Below are positions 1 through 4,754 of a stretch of DNA of 5,153 nucleotides, piece after piece. Location: the NCBI GenBank assembly GCA_965368115.1, contig CBDULQ010000241.1:1-5153 (forward strand), in the 5' to 3' direction. Origin of the DNA: CBDULQ01 sp965368115. Lineage in GTDB: Bacteria > Pseudomonadota > Gammaproteobacteria > SZUA-229. The position numbers were made by a program, and so were the translations under genes. Within the stretch, counting starts at the first letter, position 1. Each line of letters starts with the position of its first letter. The notes under the pieces were generated by a model. It made no database searches. It was not told the DNA's origin and saw only the letters and a program-made list of their open reading frames with translations.

Positions 1-2
1 AG

Positions 3-818
3 TCGTACCAGTACATGCGTAACTGGAACCAGGGTTACCTGACCTGGGCCCAGGATCATCGCCTGACCCGTTACGACGAGCCGATCAATATTCATATTTA
101 TTCCGAAGTGCTGCAGAAATTCCGCCTCGCGGCGCAGGGCAAGCGTAAAGGCAAACAGCCGCCCGAGCGTTACCGCAAGCGCATCATGGAGCACTTCAAT
201 CCGCTGCCGTTCTACTCCGAACCGCTGGAGTCACAACTGAGCGACAAGCAGAAGTATCCGCTGAATGCGATCACCCAGCGCCCGATGGCCATGTATCACT
301 CATGGGATTCGCAGAACGCCTGGTTGCGCCAGATTCATGCGCATAACTATCTGCATGTGCATCCGTCTCTGGGCGCCAAGCACGGCTTCGGTGACGGCGA
401 CTGGATTTACGTGGAATCCATGCACGGCAAGGTGCGTTGTATGGCGCGCTTCTCCGAAGCGGTGGAGCCGGGAACCGTGTGGACCTGGAACGCCATCGGT
501 AAAGCCAAAGGCGCCTGGAACCTGGGTGAGAAAGCCAACGAATCCGAAAAAGGCTTTTTGCTCAATCACCTGATCTCGGAAGAGCTGCCGAAGAACGAGT
601 GCGGCGAACACGTTTCCAACTCGGACCCGGTCACCGGCCAGGCGGGCTGGTACGATGTGCGCGTACGCGTCTACAAGGCGGAAGCCGATGCCGATCATAC
701 CCTGCCGCAGTTTGAAAACATGCCGGTACTGCCGGGCATGGAAAAACGTCGCAGCTGGCAGGGCTTCTTTGCCGGTATGTTCGCCGGTAAGAACAAGAAA
801 GCAGGAGGTGCTGAGTAA
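3..818 (+). CDS. soeA: Sulfite dehydrogenase (quinone) molybdopterin catalytic subunit SoeA, C-terminal part (5'-truncated)
   Basis: This is the last 271 residues of a large molybdopterin oxidoreductase of the DMSO-reductase superfamily. The frame is open from base 3 with no stop, so the gene starts before the window; the ATG at 15 is internal. The visible part contains the C-terminal molybdopterin-dinucleotide-binding domain (about visible residues 86-205). It has the NAITQRPMAMYHSWDSQN stretch, the AHNYLHVHP segment, and a GFGDGDWIYVES beta-barrel stretch typical of this domain. A lysine- and arginine-rich tail follows (MEKRRSWQGFF...GKNKKAGGAE). In the Soe family this subunit oxidises sulfite to sulfate in the cytoplasm at a Mo-bis-MGD centre. 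The assignment rests on the C-terminus plus the soeB-soeC neighbours, since the Mo ligand and N-terminal FeS motif are outside the window. Polysulfide, thiosulfate or tetrathionate reductase-type enzymes are the main alternatives. The gene overlaps soeB by one base, which suggests translational coupling. Confidence 0.85.
   Translation, partial: SYQYMRNWNQGYLTWAQDHRLTRYDEPINIHIYSEVLQKFRLAAQGKRKGKQPPERYRKRIMEHFNPLPFYSEPLESQLSDKQKYPLNAITQRPMAMYHSWDSQNAWLRQIHAHNYLHVHPSLGAKHGFGDGDWIYVESMHGKVRCMARFSEAVEPGTVWTWNAIGKAKGAWNLGEKANESEKGFLLNHLISEELPKNECGEHVSNSDPVTGQAGWYDVRVRVYKAEADADHTLPQFENMPVLPGMEKRRSWQGFFAGMFAGKNKKAGGAE
803..810 (+). promoter_or_regulatory. Strong Shine-Dalgarno for soeB inside the end of soeA
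   Basis: AGGAGGTG lies in the last codons of soeA, 7 nt before the soeB ATG at 818. It is a near-perfect anti-16S match and fixes the soeB start. Together with the TAATG overlap it points to coupled, high-level translation of the iron-sulfur subunit. Confidence 0.85.
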
Positions 819-1546
819 TGACACAGTTAGCTCTGGTTATTGACCTGAATGTGTGTGTAGGTTGTAGCGCCTGCGTAACAAGTTGTAAGGAATGGAATAC
901 CTCCGGTCCGGCGGGTTTCATGTCCGATGACAATCCCTATGATAAAGATCCGACCGGTACATTCTTCAACCGCGTACAGACTTATGAAGTAGGCGAGTTT
1001 CCAAAGACCGAAACCGTACACTTTCCCAAGTCCTGTCTGCACTGTGAAGAGCCGCCGTGCGTTCCTGTGTGCCCGACCGGCGCCAGCTACAAGCGCGAGA
1101 ACGACGGTATCGTACTGGTCGACTACGACAAATGTATCGGTTGTAAATACTGTTCATGGGCCTGCCCTTACGGCGCTCGTGAAATCGACGAGCACCAGAA
1201 GGTCATGAAGAAGTGCACCCTGTGTGTGGATCGTATTTACGATGAATCATTGCCTGAATCCGAGCGCAAGCCGGCCTGTGTGTTGTCATGTCCGACCAAT
1301 GCGCGTCTGTTTGGTGATGTGCATGATCCGGATTCACATGTGTCGCAACTGATTCGTGAAGAAGGTGGTTACCCGCTGATGCCGGAATGGGGTACCAAGC
1401 CATCCAACCATTACCTGCCGCGTCGTAAGAACCGCATGAAGATTCACGAAGACGAACTGGTGCGTGTCGACAATCCGCTGACCAAGGAGCAGAAAGAACA
1501 TCATGCTCCGGTGGATACGCCGACCCTCGACGACATCGCGATGTAA
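818..1546 (+). CDS. soeB: Sulfite dehydrogenase iron-sulfur subunit SoeB (four [4Fe-4S] ferredoxin-type)
   Basis: A 242-residue electron-transfer subunit of the DmsB/NrfC/PhsB type. It should carry electrons from the molybdenum subunit to the membrane anchor. Sixteen cysteines are arranged for four [4Fe-4S] clusters: C13-x2-C16-x2-C19-x3-C23, C73-x2-C76-x4-C81-x3-C85, C106-x2-C109-x2-C112-x3-C116, and C133-x2-C136 with C154-x3-C158. The signatures CLHCEEPPCVPVCP and CIGCKYCSWACPYGAR are typical of this family. There is no N-terminal signal or twin-arginine motif, which fits a cytoplasmic location. The C-terminal part from about residue 200 is charged and hydrophilic. The start is set by the 803-810 Shine-Dalgarno. 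The gene overlaps soeA by one base and is followed by soeC after 60 bp. Taken alone it could belong to several DMSO-reductase-family complexes; the operon supports Soe. Confidence 0.9.
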   Translation: MTQLALVIDLNVCVGCSACVTSCKEWNTSGPAGFMSDDNPYDKDPTGTFFNRVQTYEVGEFPKTETVHFPKSCLHCEEPPCVPVCPTGASYKRENDGIVLVDYDKCIGCKYCSWACPYGAREIDEHQKVMKKCTLCVDRIYDESLPESERKPACVLSCPTNARLFGDVHDPDSHVSQLIREEGGYPLMPEWGTKPSNHYLPRRKNRMKIHEDELVRVDNPLTKEQKEHHAPVDTPTLDDIAM

Positions 1547-1556
1547 TGAACCCGTT

Positions 1557-1581
1557 GCGGCTCTGTAACGAACAGGGCCGC
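1557..1581 (+). other. Intercistronic stem-loop between soeB and soeC
   Basis: Arms GCGGCTCTG (1557-1565) and CAGGGCCGC (1573-1581) pair over 9 bp with one G-U wobble around a 7-nt loop. TTTTAATTTT follows at 1584-1593. The interrupted U-run makes it a weak or partial terminator at best; it may instead be an mRNA-stability or processing element. It sits just upstream of the soeC ribosome binding site (TGGAGA, 1596-1601). Confidence 0.5.
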
Positions 1582-1606
1582 CGTTTTAATTTTACTGGAG
1601 ACGAAT

Positions 1607-2584
1607 ATGCATCCCGCATTCTCGGTCATTTTTCTAACCACTTTGATTGGCGCAGCCCAGGGACTGTTCCTGGCGCTGTTTTCTGCGCAGGCCTACACCG
1701 AACTGAACCTGCTGCCCAGTATGTCGCATACCAGCTTTTTTGGTGTCGGTGCGGTGATTGCACTGGTCCTGCTGGGCGGTGGTTTGTTGGCTTCTTTCTT
1801 CCACCTGGGTCATCCGGAACGCGCCTGGCGCGCCGCCAGTCAGTGGCGTACCTCATGGCTTTCCCGTGAAGTTATCGCTCTGCCGGCGATGATGGGTGTC
1901 ACCTTTGTGTATGCGGTTATGCACCTGGGTGGTTATGATCATGTATTCATCAGCCAGGGTCAGAACAATCTGACCTACAGCCTGCTGGTGGGTGCGGTTG
2001 GTGTGATCGCGGCTTTTGCGCTGTATATCTGCACCGCCATGATCTATGCCTGCATCAAGTTCCTGCAGGAATGGTCCAGCCCGCTGACTGTGATCAACTA
2101 CACCCTGCTCGGCATGGCTTCCGGTTTTACTCTGGCGACGGCCCTGAGCAGCTACTACGATGCACCGGAAATGAGTAAATTCCTCGGTGCCTGGTCGATC
2201 ATCCTGACCGTGGTGGCGTTCTTTACCCGTTCCGCGTCATTGATTCGCAATGCGCGTATCAAATACAAGTCCACCGTGGAATCGGCCATCGGTATTCGTC
2301 ACAACAAGATTGTGCAGAAAACCCAGGGTGCCATGGGTGGTTCCTTCAATACCCGTGAGTATTTCCATGGTGCTTCGGCTTTCGCACTGAAATCCATCAA
2401 GTGGCTGTTCATGATGCTGGTGTTCCCGCTGCCGGTCCTGCTGGTCGCCAGTGCCATTGCCGATGTGAAGACCGACCTGCTGGTCGCGGCCTTTATCATT
2501 CAGTATATCGGTCTGTTGGCGGAGCGCTGGTTCTTCTTTGCGCAGGCTAACCACCCGCAGAACATTTACTACCAGACTGTCTAA
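1607..2584 (+). CDS. soeC: Sulfite dehydrogenase membrane anchor subunit SoeC (DmsC/NrfD-like, 8 TM)
   Basis: A 325-residue integral membrane protein of the DmsC family. It anchors SoeAB to the cytoplasmic face of the inner membrane and should pass electrons to quinone. Eight hydrophobic segments can be read at about residues 5-29, 43-67, 87-106, 122-150, 160-180, 190-208, 263-285 and 290-311. Family hallmarks are FHLGHPERAWRA followed by SWLSREV after helix 2, and the C-terminal GLLAERWFFFAQANHPQNIYYQ-type ending (about 302-323). A long polar loop at about 209-260 (INARIKY-to-TREYFHG region) separates helices 6 and 7. TGGAGA at 1596-1601, 5 nt before the ATG, supports the start. An upstream ATG at 1546 is in another frame and gives no membrane protein. 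This is the last gene of the operon, followed by stem-loops and a strong terminator. Confidence 0.88.
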   Translation: MHPAFSVIFLTTLIGAAQGLFLALFSAQAYTELNLLPSMSHTSFFGVGAVIALVLLGGGLLASFFHLGHPERAWRAASQWRTSWLSREVIALPAMMGVTFVYAVMHLGGYDHVFISQGQNNLTYSLLVGAVGVIAAFALYICTAMIYACIKFLQEWSSPLTVINYTLLGMASGFTLATALSSYYDAPEMSKFLGAWSIILTVVAFFTRSASLIRNARIKYKSTVESAIGIRHNKIVQKTQGAMGGSFNTREYFHGASAFALKSIKWLFMMLVFPLPVLLVASAIADVKTDLLVAAFIIQYIGLLAERWFFFAQANHPQNIYYQTV

Positions 2585-2590
2585 GTCTGC

Positions 2591-2626
2591 ACTGTGACAG
2601 GCGAATTTGCCTGATCTCATCACAGT
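2591..2626 (+). other. Long stem-loop in the soeC 3' untranslated region
   Basis: An outer stem ACTGTGA (2591-2597) / TCACAGT (2620-2626) and an inner stem CAGGC (2598-2602) / GCCTG (2609-2613) stack continuously on the 5' side. A 6-nt bulge (2614-2619) lies on the 3' side. The element is placed between the stop codon and the terminator hairpin and has no T-tract of its own. A shorter 6-bp hairpin, CAGACT (2573-2578) / AGTCTG (2584-2589), precedes it across the stop codon. Its role is unknown; mRNA 3'-end protection is one possibility. Confidence 0.5.
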
Positions 2627-2631
2627 TATGG

Positions 2632-2660
2632 CCGGCCGCGTTTCGCGGCCGGTTTTTTTT
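2632..2660 (+). terminator. Intrinsic terminator of the soeABC operon
   Basis: A perfect 9-bp GC-only stem, CCGGCCGCG (2632-2640) / CGCGGCCGG (2644-2652), closes a TTT loop and is followed by eight Ts (2653-2660). This is a textbook Rho-independent terminator and marks the end of the operon. Confidence 0.93.
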
Positions 2661-2767
2661 GCCATATCCATTGTGTATGATGGGGCCACGTTTCTGCGAA
2701 GTTCTTCTGAACCCGCGTCCCGCAAATGACTCAAAGCCCCATGCATCTGATACTTAGGAACACAGCT

Positions 2768-3349
2768 ATGCTGAAAAAAATTGCGATTACCCTGGCTTTT
2801 ACCCTGCTGGCTGGTCAGGCCCATGCCCGGGGAGTAGATCTTCGCCTGGCGGACGAAACAGCCGAAGTGCTTTATCTTACCGAGTCGTCCACCTTTGGTT
2901 ACGGCGGCGCCGATGTGGGACTGGGTGTGCTGTTCAATGAAAACGACGATTACATGTTCAGTGGTTCGGCCATGGTGACCGGCCATAGTGCGGGTAACAA
3001 TCGTCCTCTGCAGTTCGGTGTCGGCGGTAAGCTGGCAATGGCGCTGCTCGACGACCGTGGTGCCGGTTTCGATGAAGAGTTCGGTGCGCTGGCTGTCGGT
3101 GGACAGATTCGCTATGTTATACCTTCGTCCACGCCAGTGGCGCTCCTGGCTGAAGGATTTATTGCGCCGAAGATTGTCAGCTTTAGCGGTGCGGAACAGT
3201 ACACCGAATATCGTTTTGCGGTAGAGCTCGAAGTCACACCCAGCGCACGGGCGTACCTCGGTTATCGGAACATTACATTTGATCTGGAAGGTGGAGCCGA
3301 AGTGGAGCTGGATGATGATCCGCATATCGGCATTCGCATCGAGTTTTAG
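2768..3349 (+). CDS. YfaZ-family predicted outer-membrane protein
   Basis: A 193-residue protein resembling the YfaZ family, predicted small outer-membrane barrels of unknown function. Residues 1-20 form a classic signal peptide: MLKK, a hydrophobic core, then AHA just before the cleavage point at R21. The mature part alternates polar and hydrophobic residues with many glycines, as in beta-strands (GYGGADVGLGVLF, FGVGGKLAMALL, ALAVGGQIRYVI, RAYLGYRNITFDL). It ends in ...IGIRIEF, the terminal phenylalanine expected for BamA-dependent insertion. The start at 2768 is preferred over an in-frame ATG at 2726 because TAGGAA (2755-2760) lies at the right distance and the signal peptide begins there. 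The gene stands alone between two terminators. TATGAT at 2676-2681 could be its -10, but no convincing -35 is visible. The family call is fairly firm; the role is unknown. Confidence 0.78.
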   Translation: MLKKIAITLAFTLLAGQAHARGVDLRLADETAEVLYLTESSTFGYGGADVGLGVLFNENDDYMFSGSAMVTGHSAGNNRPLQFGVGGKLAMALLDDRGAGFDEEFGALAVGGQIRYVIPSSTPVALLAEGFIAPKIVSFSGAEQYTEYRFAVELEVTPSARAYLGYRNITFDLEGGAEVELDDDPHIGIRIEF

Positions 3350-3372
3350 TCAACAGGCTTTATCGGCATAAT

Positions 3373-3398
3373 AAAAGGGCGGTTTATCCGCCCTTTTT
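3373..3398 (+). terminator. Intrinsic terminator after the YfaZ-family gene
   Basis: AAAAGGGCGG (3373-3382) and CCGCCCTTTT (3388-3397) pair over 10 bp around a TTTAT loop; the T-run is 3394-3398. The A-run on the 5' side means it could also terminate transcription from the opposite strand. It lies 23 bp after the stop codon and 37 bp before the mazG start. Confidence 0.88.
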
Positions 3399-3423
3399 AT
3401 TTGCTGATCGATATAAAACACGG

Positions 3424-3428
3424 GGGAG
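3424..3428 (+). promoter_or_regulatory. Ribosome binding site that selects the GTG start of mazG
   Basis: GGGAG within a GGGGGAGA run (3422-3429) is 7 nt from GTG at 3436. It directly abuts the in-frame TTG at 3430 (no spacing) and is 16 nt from the ATG at 3445. Only the GTG has normal spacing. Confidence 0.7.
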
Positions 3429-3435
3429 ATTGTTT

Positions 3436-4227
3436 GTGGACAATATGAATCGACTACTGGAGATTATGGCGAGCCTGCGCGATCCGCACAGCGGTTGCCC
3501 CTGGGATATCAAACAGACGTTCGCGACCATCGTGCCCCATACCCTGGAAGAAGCTTACGAAGTGGCCGACAGTATCGAGCGCGGCGAAATGCAGGAGCTG
3601 AAAGATGAACTGGGCGACCTTTTGTTCCAGGTGGTGTTTTATGCTCAGATGGCAAAGGAGCAGGGGCTGTTCGATTTTTCCGACATCGTCGACGCCATCA
3701 ACGACAAACTGGTGCGTCGTCACCCCCATGTGTTTGGCGATGCGACCTTTGAAGATGAGACGCAGCTCAATGAAGCCTGGGAACAGTCCAAACAGGAAGA
3801 ACGGGATGGCCGGGCCGAACAGTTGTCCGCATCCGTGCTGGACGGCGTGGCACGTGCGCTACCCGCATTGAAGCGCGCACAGAAACTGCAAAAGCGTGCG
3901 GCACGCGTGGGTTTCGACTGGCCGGATGTGAAACCGGTGCTGGATAAAATCAGGGAAGAAATCGATGAACTGGAAGAAGCACTCGAGAGCGCCGAGCGAG
4001 ATCACCAGTTCGAAGAAGCCGGCGATCTTTTTTTTGCGCTGGTGAATCTTGTGCGGCATCTCGATATCGATGCAGAAGAAGCGTTGCGGGCGGGCAACAA
4101 CAAATTCGAACAGCGCTTTAATTTTATCGAGCAGCAATTGCAGGAGGACGGCCGGCAATTTGCCGACTGCAGCCTGGATCAGCTGGAGCAGTTATGGTTG
4201 CAGGCCAAGACCCGATCCAGGGACTAA
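3436..4227 (+). CDS. mazG: Nucleoside triphosphate pyrophosphohydrolase MazG
   Basis: A 263-residue all-alpha NTP pyrophosphohydrolase that hydrolyses (d)NTPs to NMP and pyrophosphate. It is tied to nucleotide-pool cleaning and, in E. coli, to lowering ppGpp during starvation. Both tandem MazG domains are present. The N-terminal one has the RDPxxGCPWD opening (residues 15-24), E38-E39-x2-E42 and E58-x2-D61 (ELGDLLFQVVFYAQMA), then RRHPHVFGD (94-102). The C-terminal one has QKRAARVGFDW (152-162), E174-E175-x2-E178 and E194-x2-D197 (EAGDLFFALVNLVRHL). The Mg-binding acidic residues are intact in both halves, and the length equals that of E. coli MazG as I recall it. GTG at 3436 is chosen over TTG 3430 and ATG 3445 from Shine-Dalgarno spacing. 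The gene starts 37 bp after a terminator with little room for its own promoter. No terminator is seen after it. Confidence 0.93.
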   Translation: MDNMNRLLEIMASLRDPHSGCPWDIKQTFATIVPHTLEEAYEVADSIERGEMQELKDELGDLLFQVVFYAQMAKEQGLFDFSDIVDAINDKLVRRHPHVFGDATFEDETQLNEAWEQSKQEERDGRAEQLSASVLDGVARALPALKRAQKLQKRAARVGFDWPDVKPVLDKIREEIDELEEALESAERDHQFEEAGDLFFALVNLVRHLDIDAEEALRAGNNKFEQRFNFIEQQLQEDGRQFADCSLDQLEQLWLQAKTRSRD

Positions 4228-4280
4228 GCTGTTTTCGATATTGGTATCAGTTTCCGAAGATCAACCTCGAGCCAGGCAGA

Positions 4281-4293
4281 TAAATGATTGATT
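4281..4293 (-). promoter_or_regulatory. Candidate IHF binding site
   Basis: Read on the - strand, AATCAATCATTTA fits the IHF consensus WATCAANNNNTTR at every constrained position, and it lies in the most AT-rich part of the intergenic region. A match this good is expected only about 0.15 times by chance over both strands of the whole window. The site is roughly 100 bp upstream of the candidate promoter, a usual place for a bend. Confidence 0.35.
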
Positions 4294-4376
4294 ATTAACG
4301 GCGTTGCCGGGCTGGTTTCGGCTGCAGTGTCCTGCTTGATGAGCGTTTTGTGAACCGGGTCTGGTCAGGTTTGGTC

Positions 4377-4402
4377 ATTTCCCCCCTGAACAGGGGATTT
4401 CC
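4377..4402. repeat. 14-bp palindrome exactly bracketed by ATTTCC direct repeats
   Basis: CCCCT-GAAC-AGGGG (4383-4396) is a perfect dyad; its GA/AC centre is not symmetric except at the outer G/C. An ATTTCC copy abuts each side (4377-4382 and 4397-4402), 20 bp apart, about two helical turns. The downstream copy overlaps the candidate -35. It may be an operator or activator site; as RNA it would be only a small 5-bp hairpin without a T-tract. Confidence 0.4.
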
Positions 4403-4425
4403 ATTTGCGGTTTATGTTCTATATT
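4398..4425 (+). promoter_or_regulatory. Candidate sigma70 promoter for the small gene
   Basis: TTTCCA (4398-4403, 4/6 to TTGACA) and TATATT (4420-4425, 5/6 to TATAAT) are separated by 16 bp. Transcription would begin near 4432 and give a leader of about 150 nt before the ATG at 4581. This is the best -35/-10 pair I could find in the region, but a match of this quality is not rare. Confidence 0.3.
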
Positions 4426-4449
4426 CCTGTCTCAATAAATGACAGGAAT
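4423..4449. repeat. 27-bp inverted repeat over the candidate -10/+1
   Basis: ATTCCTGTC (4423-4431) and GACAGGAAT (4441-4449) are perfect 9-bp arms around a 9-bp AT-rich spacer. The spacing suits a dimeric helix-turn-helix regulator. The dyad overlaps the candidate -10 and start site, where a repressor would sit. If transcribed, it is instead a 9-bp stem-loop at the very 5' end of the mRNA. There is no T-tract, so it is not a terminator. Confidence 0.55.
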
Positions 4450-4524
4450 GATATCCATAGTGAGCAACGGGCCGTTACATCGGCGCTGTTCTCCAGCTTC
4501 TTTATTCCCCCTGTCCGGTTAGCG

Positions 4525-4567
4525 TTACTCATACTCAAGGAATGCATCTTCTGAGTAAGAAGTGCAT
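4525..4567 (+). promoter_or_regulatory. Leader with hairpin and loop-complementary segments upstream of the small gene
   Basis: ATGCA (4542-4546) and CTTC (4548-4551) pair with TGCAT (4563-4567) and GAAG (4559-4562). This is a 9-bp stem with one bulged T and a 7-nt loop, TGAGTAA (4552-4558). The whole loop is complementary to TTACTCA (4525-4531) just upstream; a second, tandem copy TACTCA (4532-4537) can pair with six of its bases. The RNA could therefore form a pseudoknot or two competing folds 7 nt before the AGGA at 4574-4577. No known riboswitch class is recognised. Confidence 0.35.
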
Positions 4568-4580
4568 GTAAACAGGAAAA

Positions 4581-4742
4581 ATGATGAACTCAGGTAAATC
4601 AATGCGCACCTTGCTGGTGTTGGCCCTTGGGCTGGTTGTTTGCTATGGCGCTTACAGCTTTCTGGGCGCGGTTCCACCAGTGCACGCCAAACATATCGAT
4701 ATGCCGCAGGCTCAAGCCCTGGTTGCGCGTAATTCCGGTTAA
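4581..4742 (+). CDS. Small secreted or membrane-anchored peptide of unknown function
   Basis: A 53-residue open frame, not recognised. The N-terminus is short and basic (K6, R9). Residues about 10-31 are a continuous hydrophobic segment (TLLVLALGLVVCYGAYSFLGAV), and VHA at 34-36 could be a signal-peptidase site. The remaining 17 residues are polar (KHIDMPQAQALVARNSG). AGGA at 4574-4577 is 3 nt from the first ATG and 6 nt from the second (4584), so 4584 may be the true start; an ATG at 4602 also has CAGG upstream. The tail resembles the opening of a rhodanese domain (an I-x-P-x-x-A-x-x-L pattern ending in NSG) but stops where that domain would continue, so it may be a remnant of a secreted rhodanese. 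It lies downstream of a structured leader and converges on the transglycosylase gene with a 12-bp gap. Confidence 0.5.
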   Translation: MMNSGKSMRTLLVLALGLVVCYGAYSFLGAVPPVHAKHIDMPQAQALVARNSG

Positions 4743-4754
4743 TTCCCTGCCTGT

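Larger units (their letters stand above)
4228..4580. other. 353-bp intergenic region rich in dyads, no convincing gene
   Basis: There is no supported coding sequence between the mazG stop and the small gene at 4581. The region holds, in order, an IHF-consensus site, a palindrome bracketed by direct repeats, a candidate promoter, a second dyad, and a leader with complementary segments; each is listed separately. No T-tract terminator for mazG is visible. Short open frames inside (for example 4414-4554 and 4448-4522) lack usable ribosome binding sites. Confidence 0.6.

Noticed and set aside
300..824. A 174-codon open frame on the - strand opposite soeA
   Set aside because: It is antisense to the conserved molybdopterin-binding domain and has no motif or ribosome binding site of note.
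2593..2624. CRP-like half sites TGTGA and TCACA downstream of soeC
   Set aside because: They are 22 bp apart instead of 6, and are better explained as arms of an RNA stem between a stop codon and a terminator.
2237..3325. A 362-codon open frame on the - strand across the soeC end, the terminator and the YfaZ-family gene
   Set aside because: It lies antisense to two well-supported genes and runs through a perfect terminator hairpin. It shows no recognisable domain and is rich in H, R, Q and T, as expected of an antisense shadow.
4351..4379. A sigmaE-like promoter: TGAACCG, 15 bp, GGTCATT
   Set aside because: The spacing fits but each half has mismatches at key positions (GGAACTT and GGTCAAA expected). 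The sigma70 pair downstream is at least as good, so I could not call it.
4394..4408. A sigma54-like pair: GG at 4395-4396 and TTGC at 4405-4408 with correct GG-N10-GC spacing
   Set aside because: The -24 half (GGGATT) matches TGGCAC only at GG. It is tempting with the upstream IHF site but too weak to annotate.
4448..4522. A 24-codon frame with AGGA touching its ATG
   Set aside because: The AGGA directly abuts the ATG with no spacing, and the in-frame GTG at 4460 is too far away. It is probably chance.
4414..4554. A 46-codon + strand frame starting MFYIPVSIND in the intergenic region
   Set aside because: No Shine-Dalgarno precedes the ATG, the frame overlaps the candidate promoter and dyad, and no family is recognised.
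4542..4571. A nine-codon leader frame (MHLLSKKCM) ending 9 bp before the small gene
   Set aside because: AAGGA abuts its ATG with no spacing, and there is no run of a regulatory amino acid that would indicate attenuation.
4731..4746. Direct repeat AATTCC with 10-bp period at the end of the small gene
   Set aside because: Six bases repeated once is expected by chance; there is no sign of an insertion element or attachment site.
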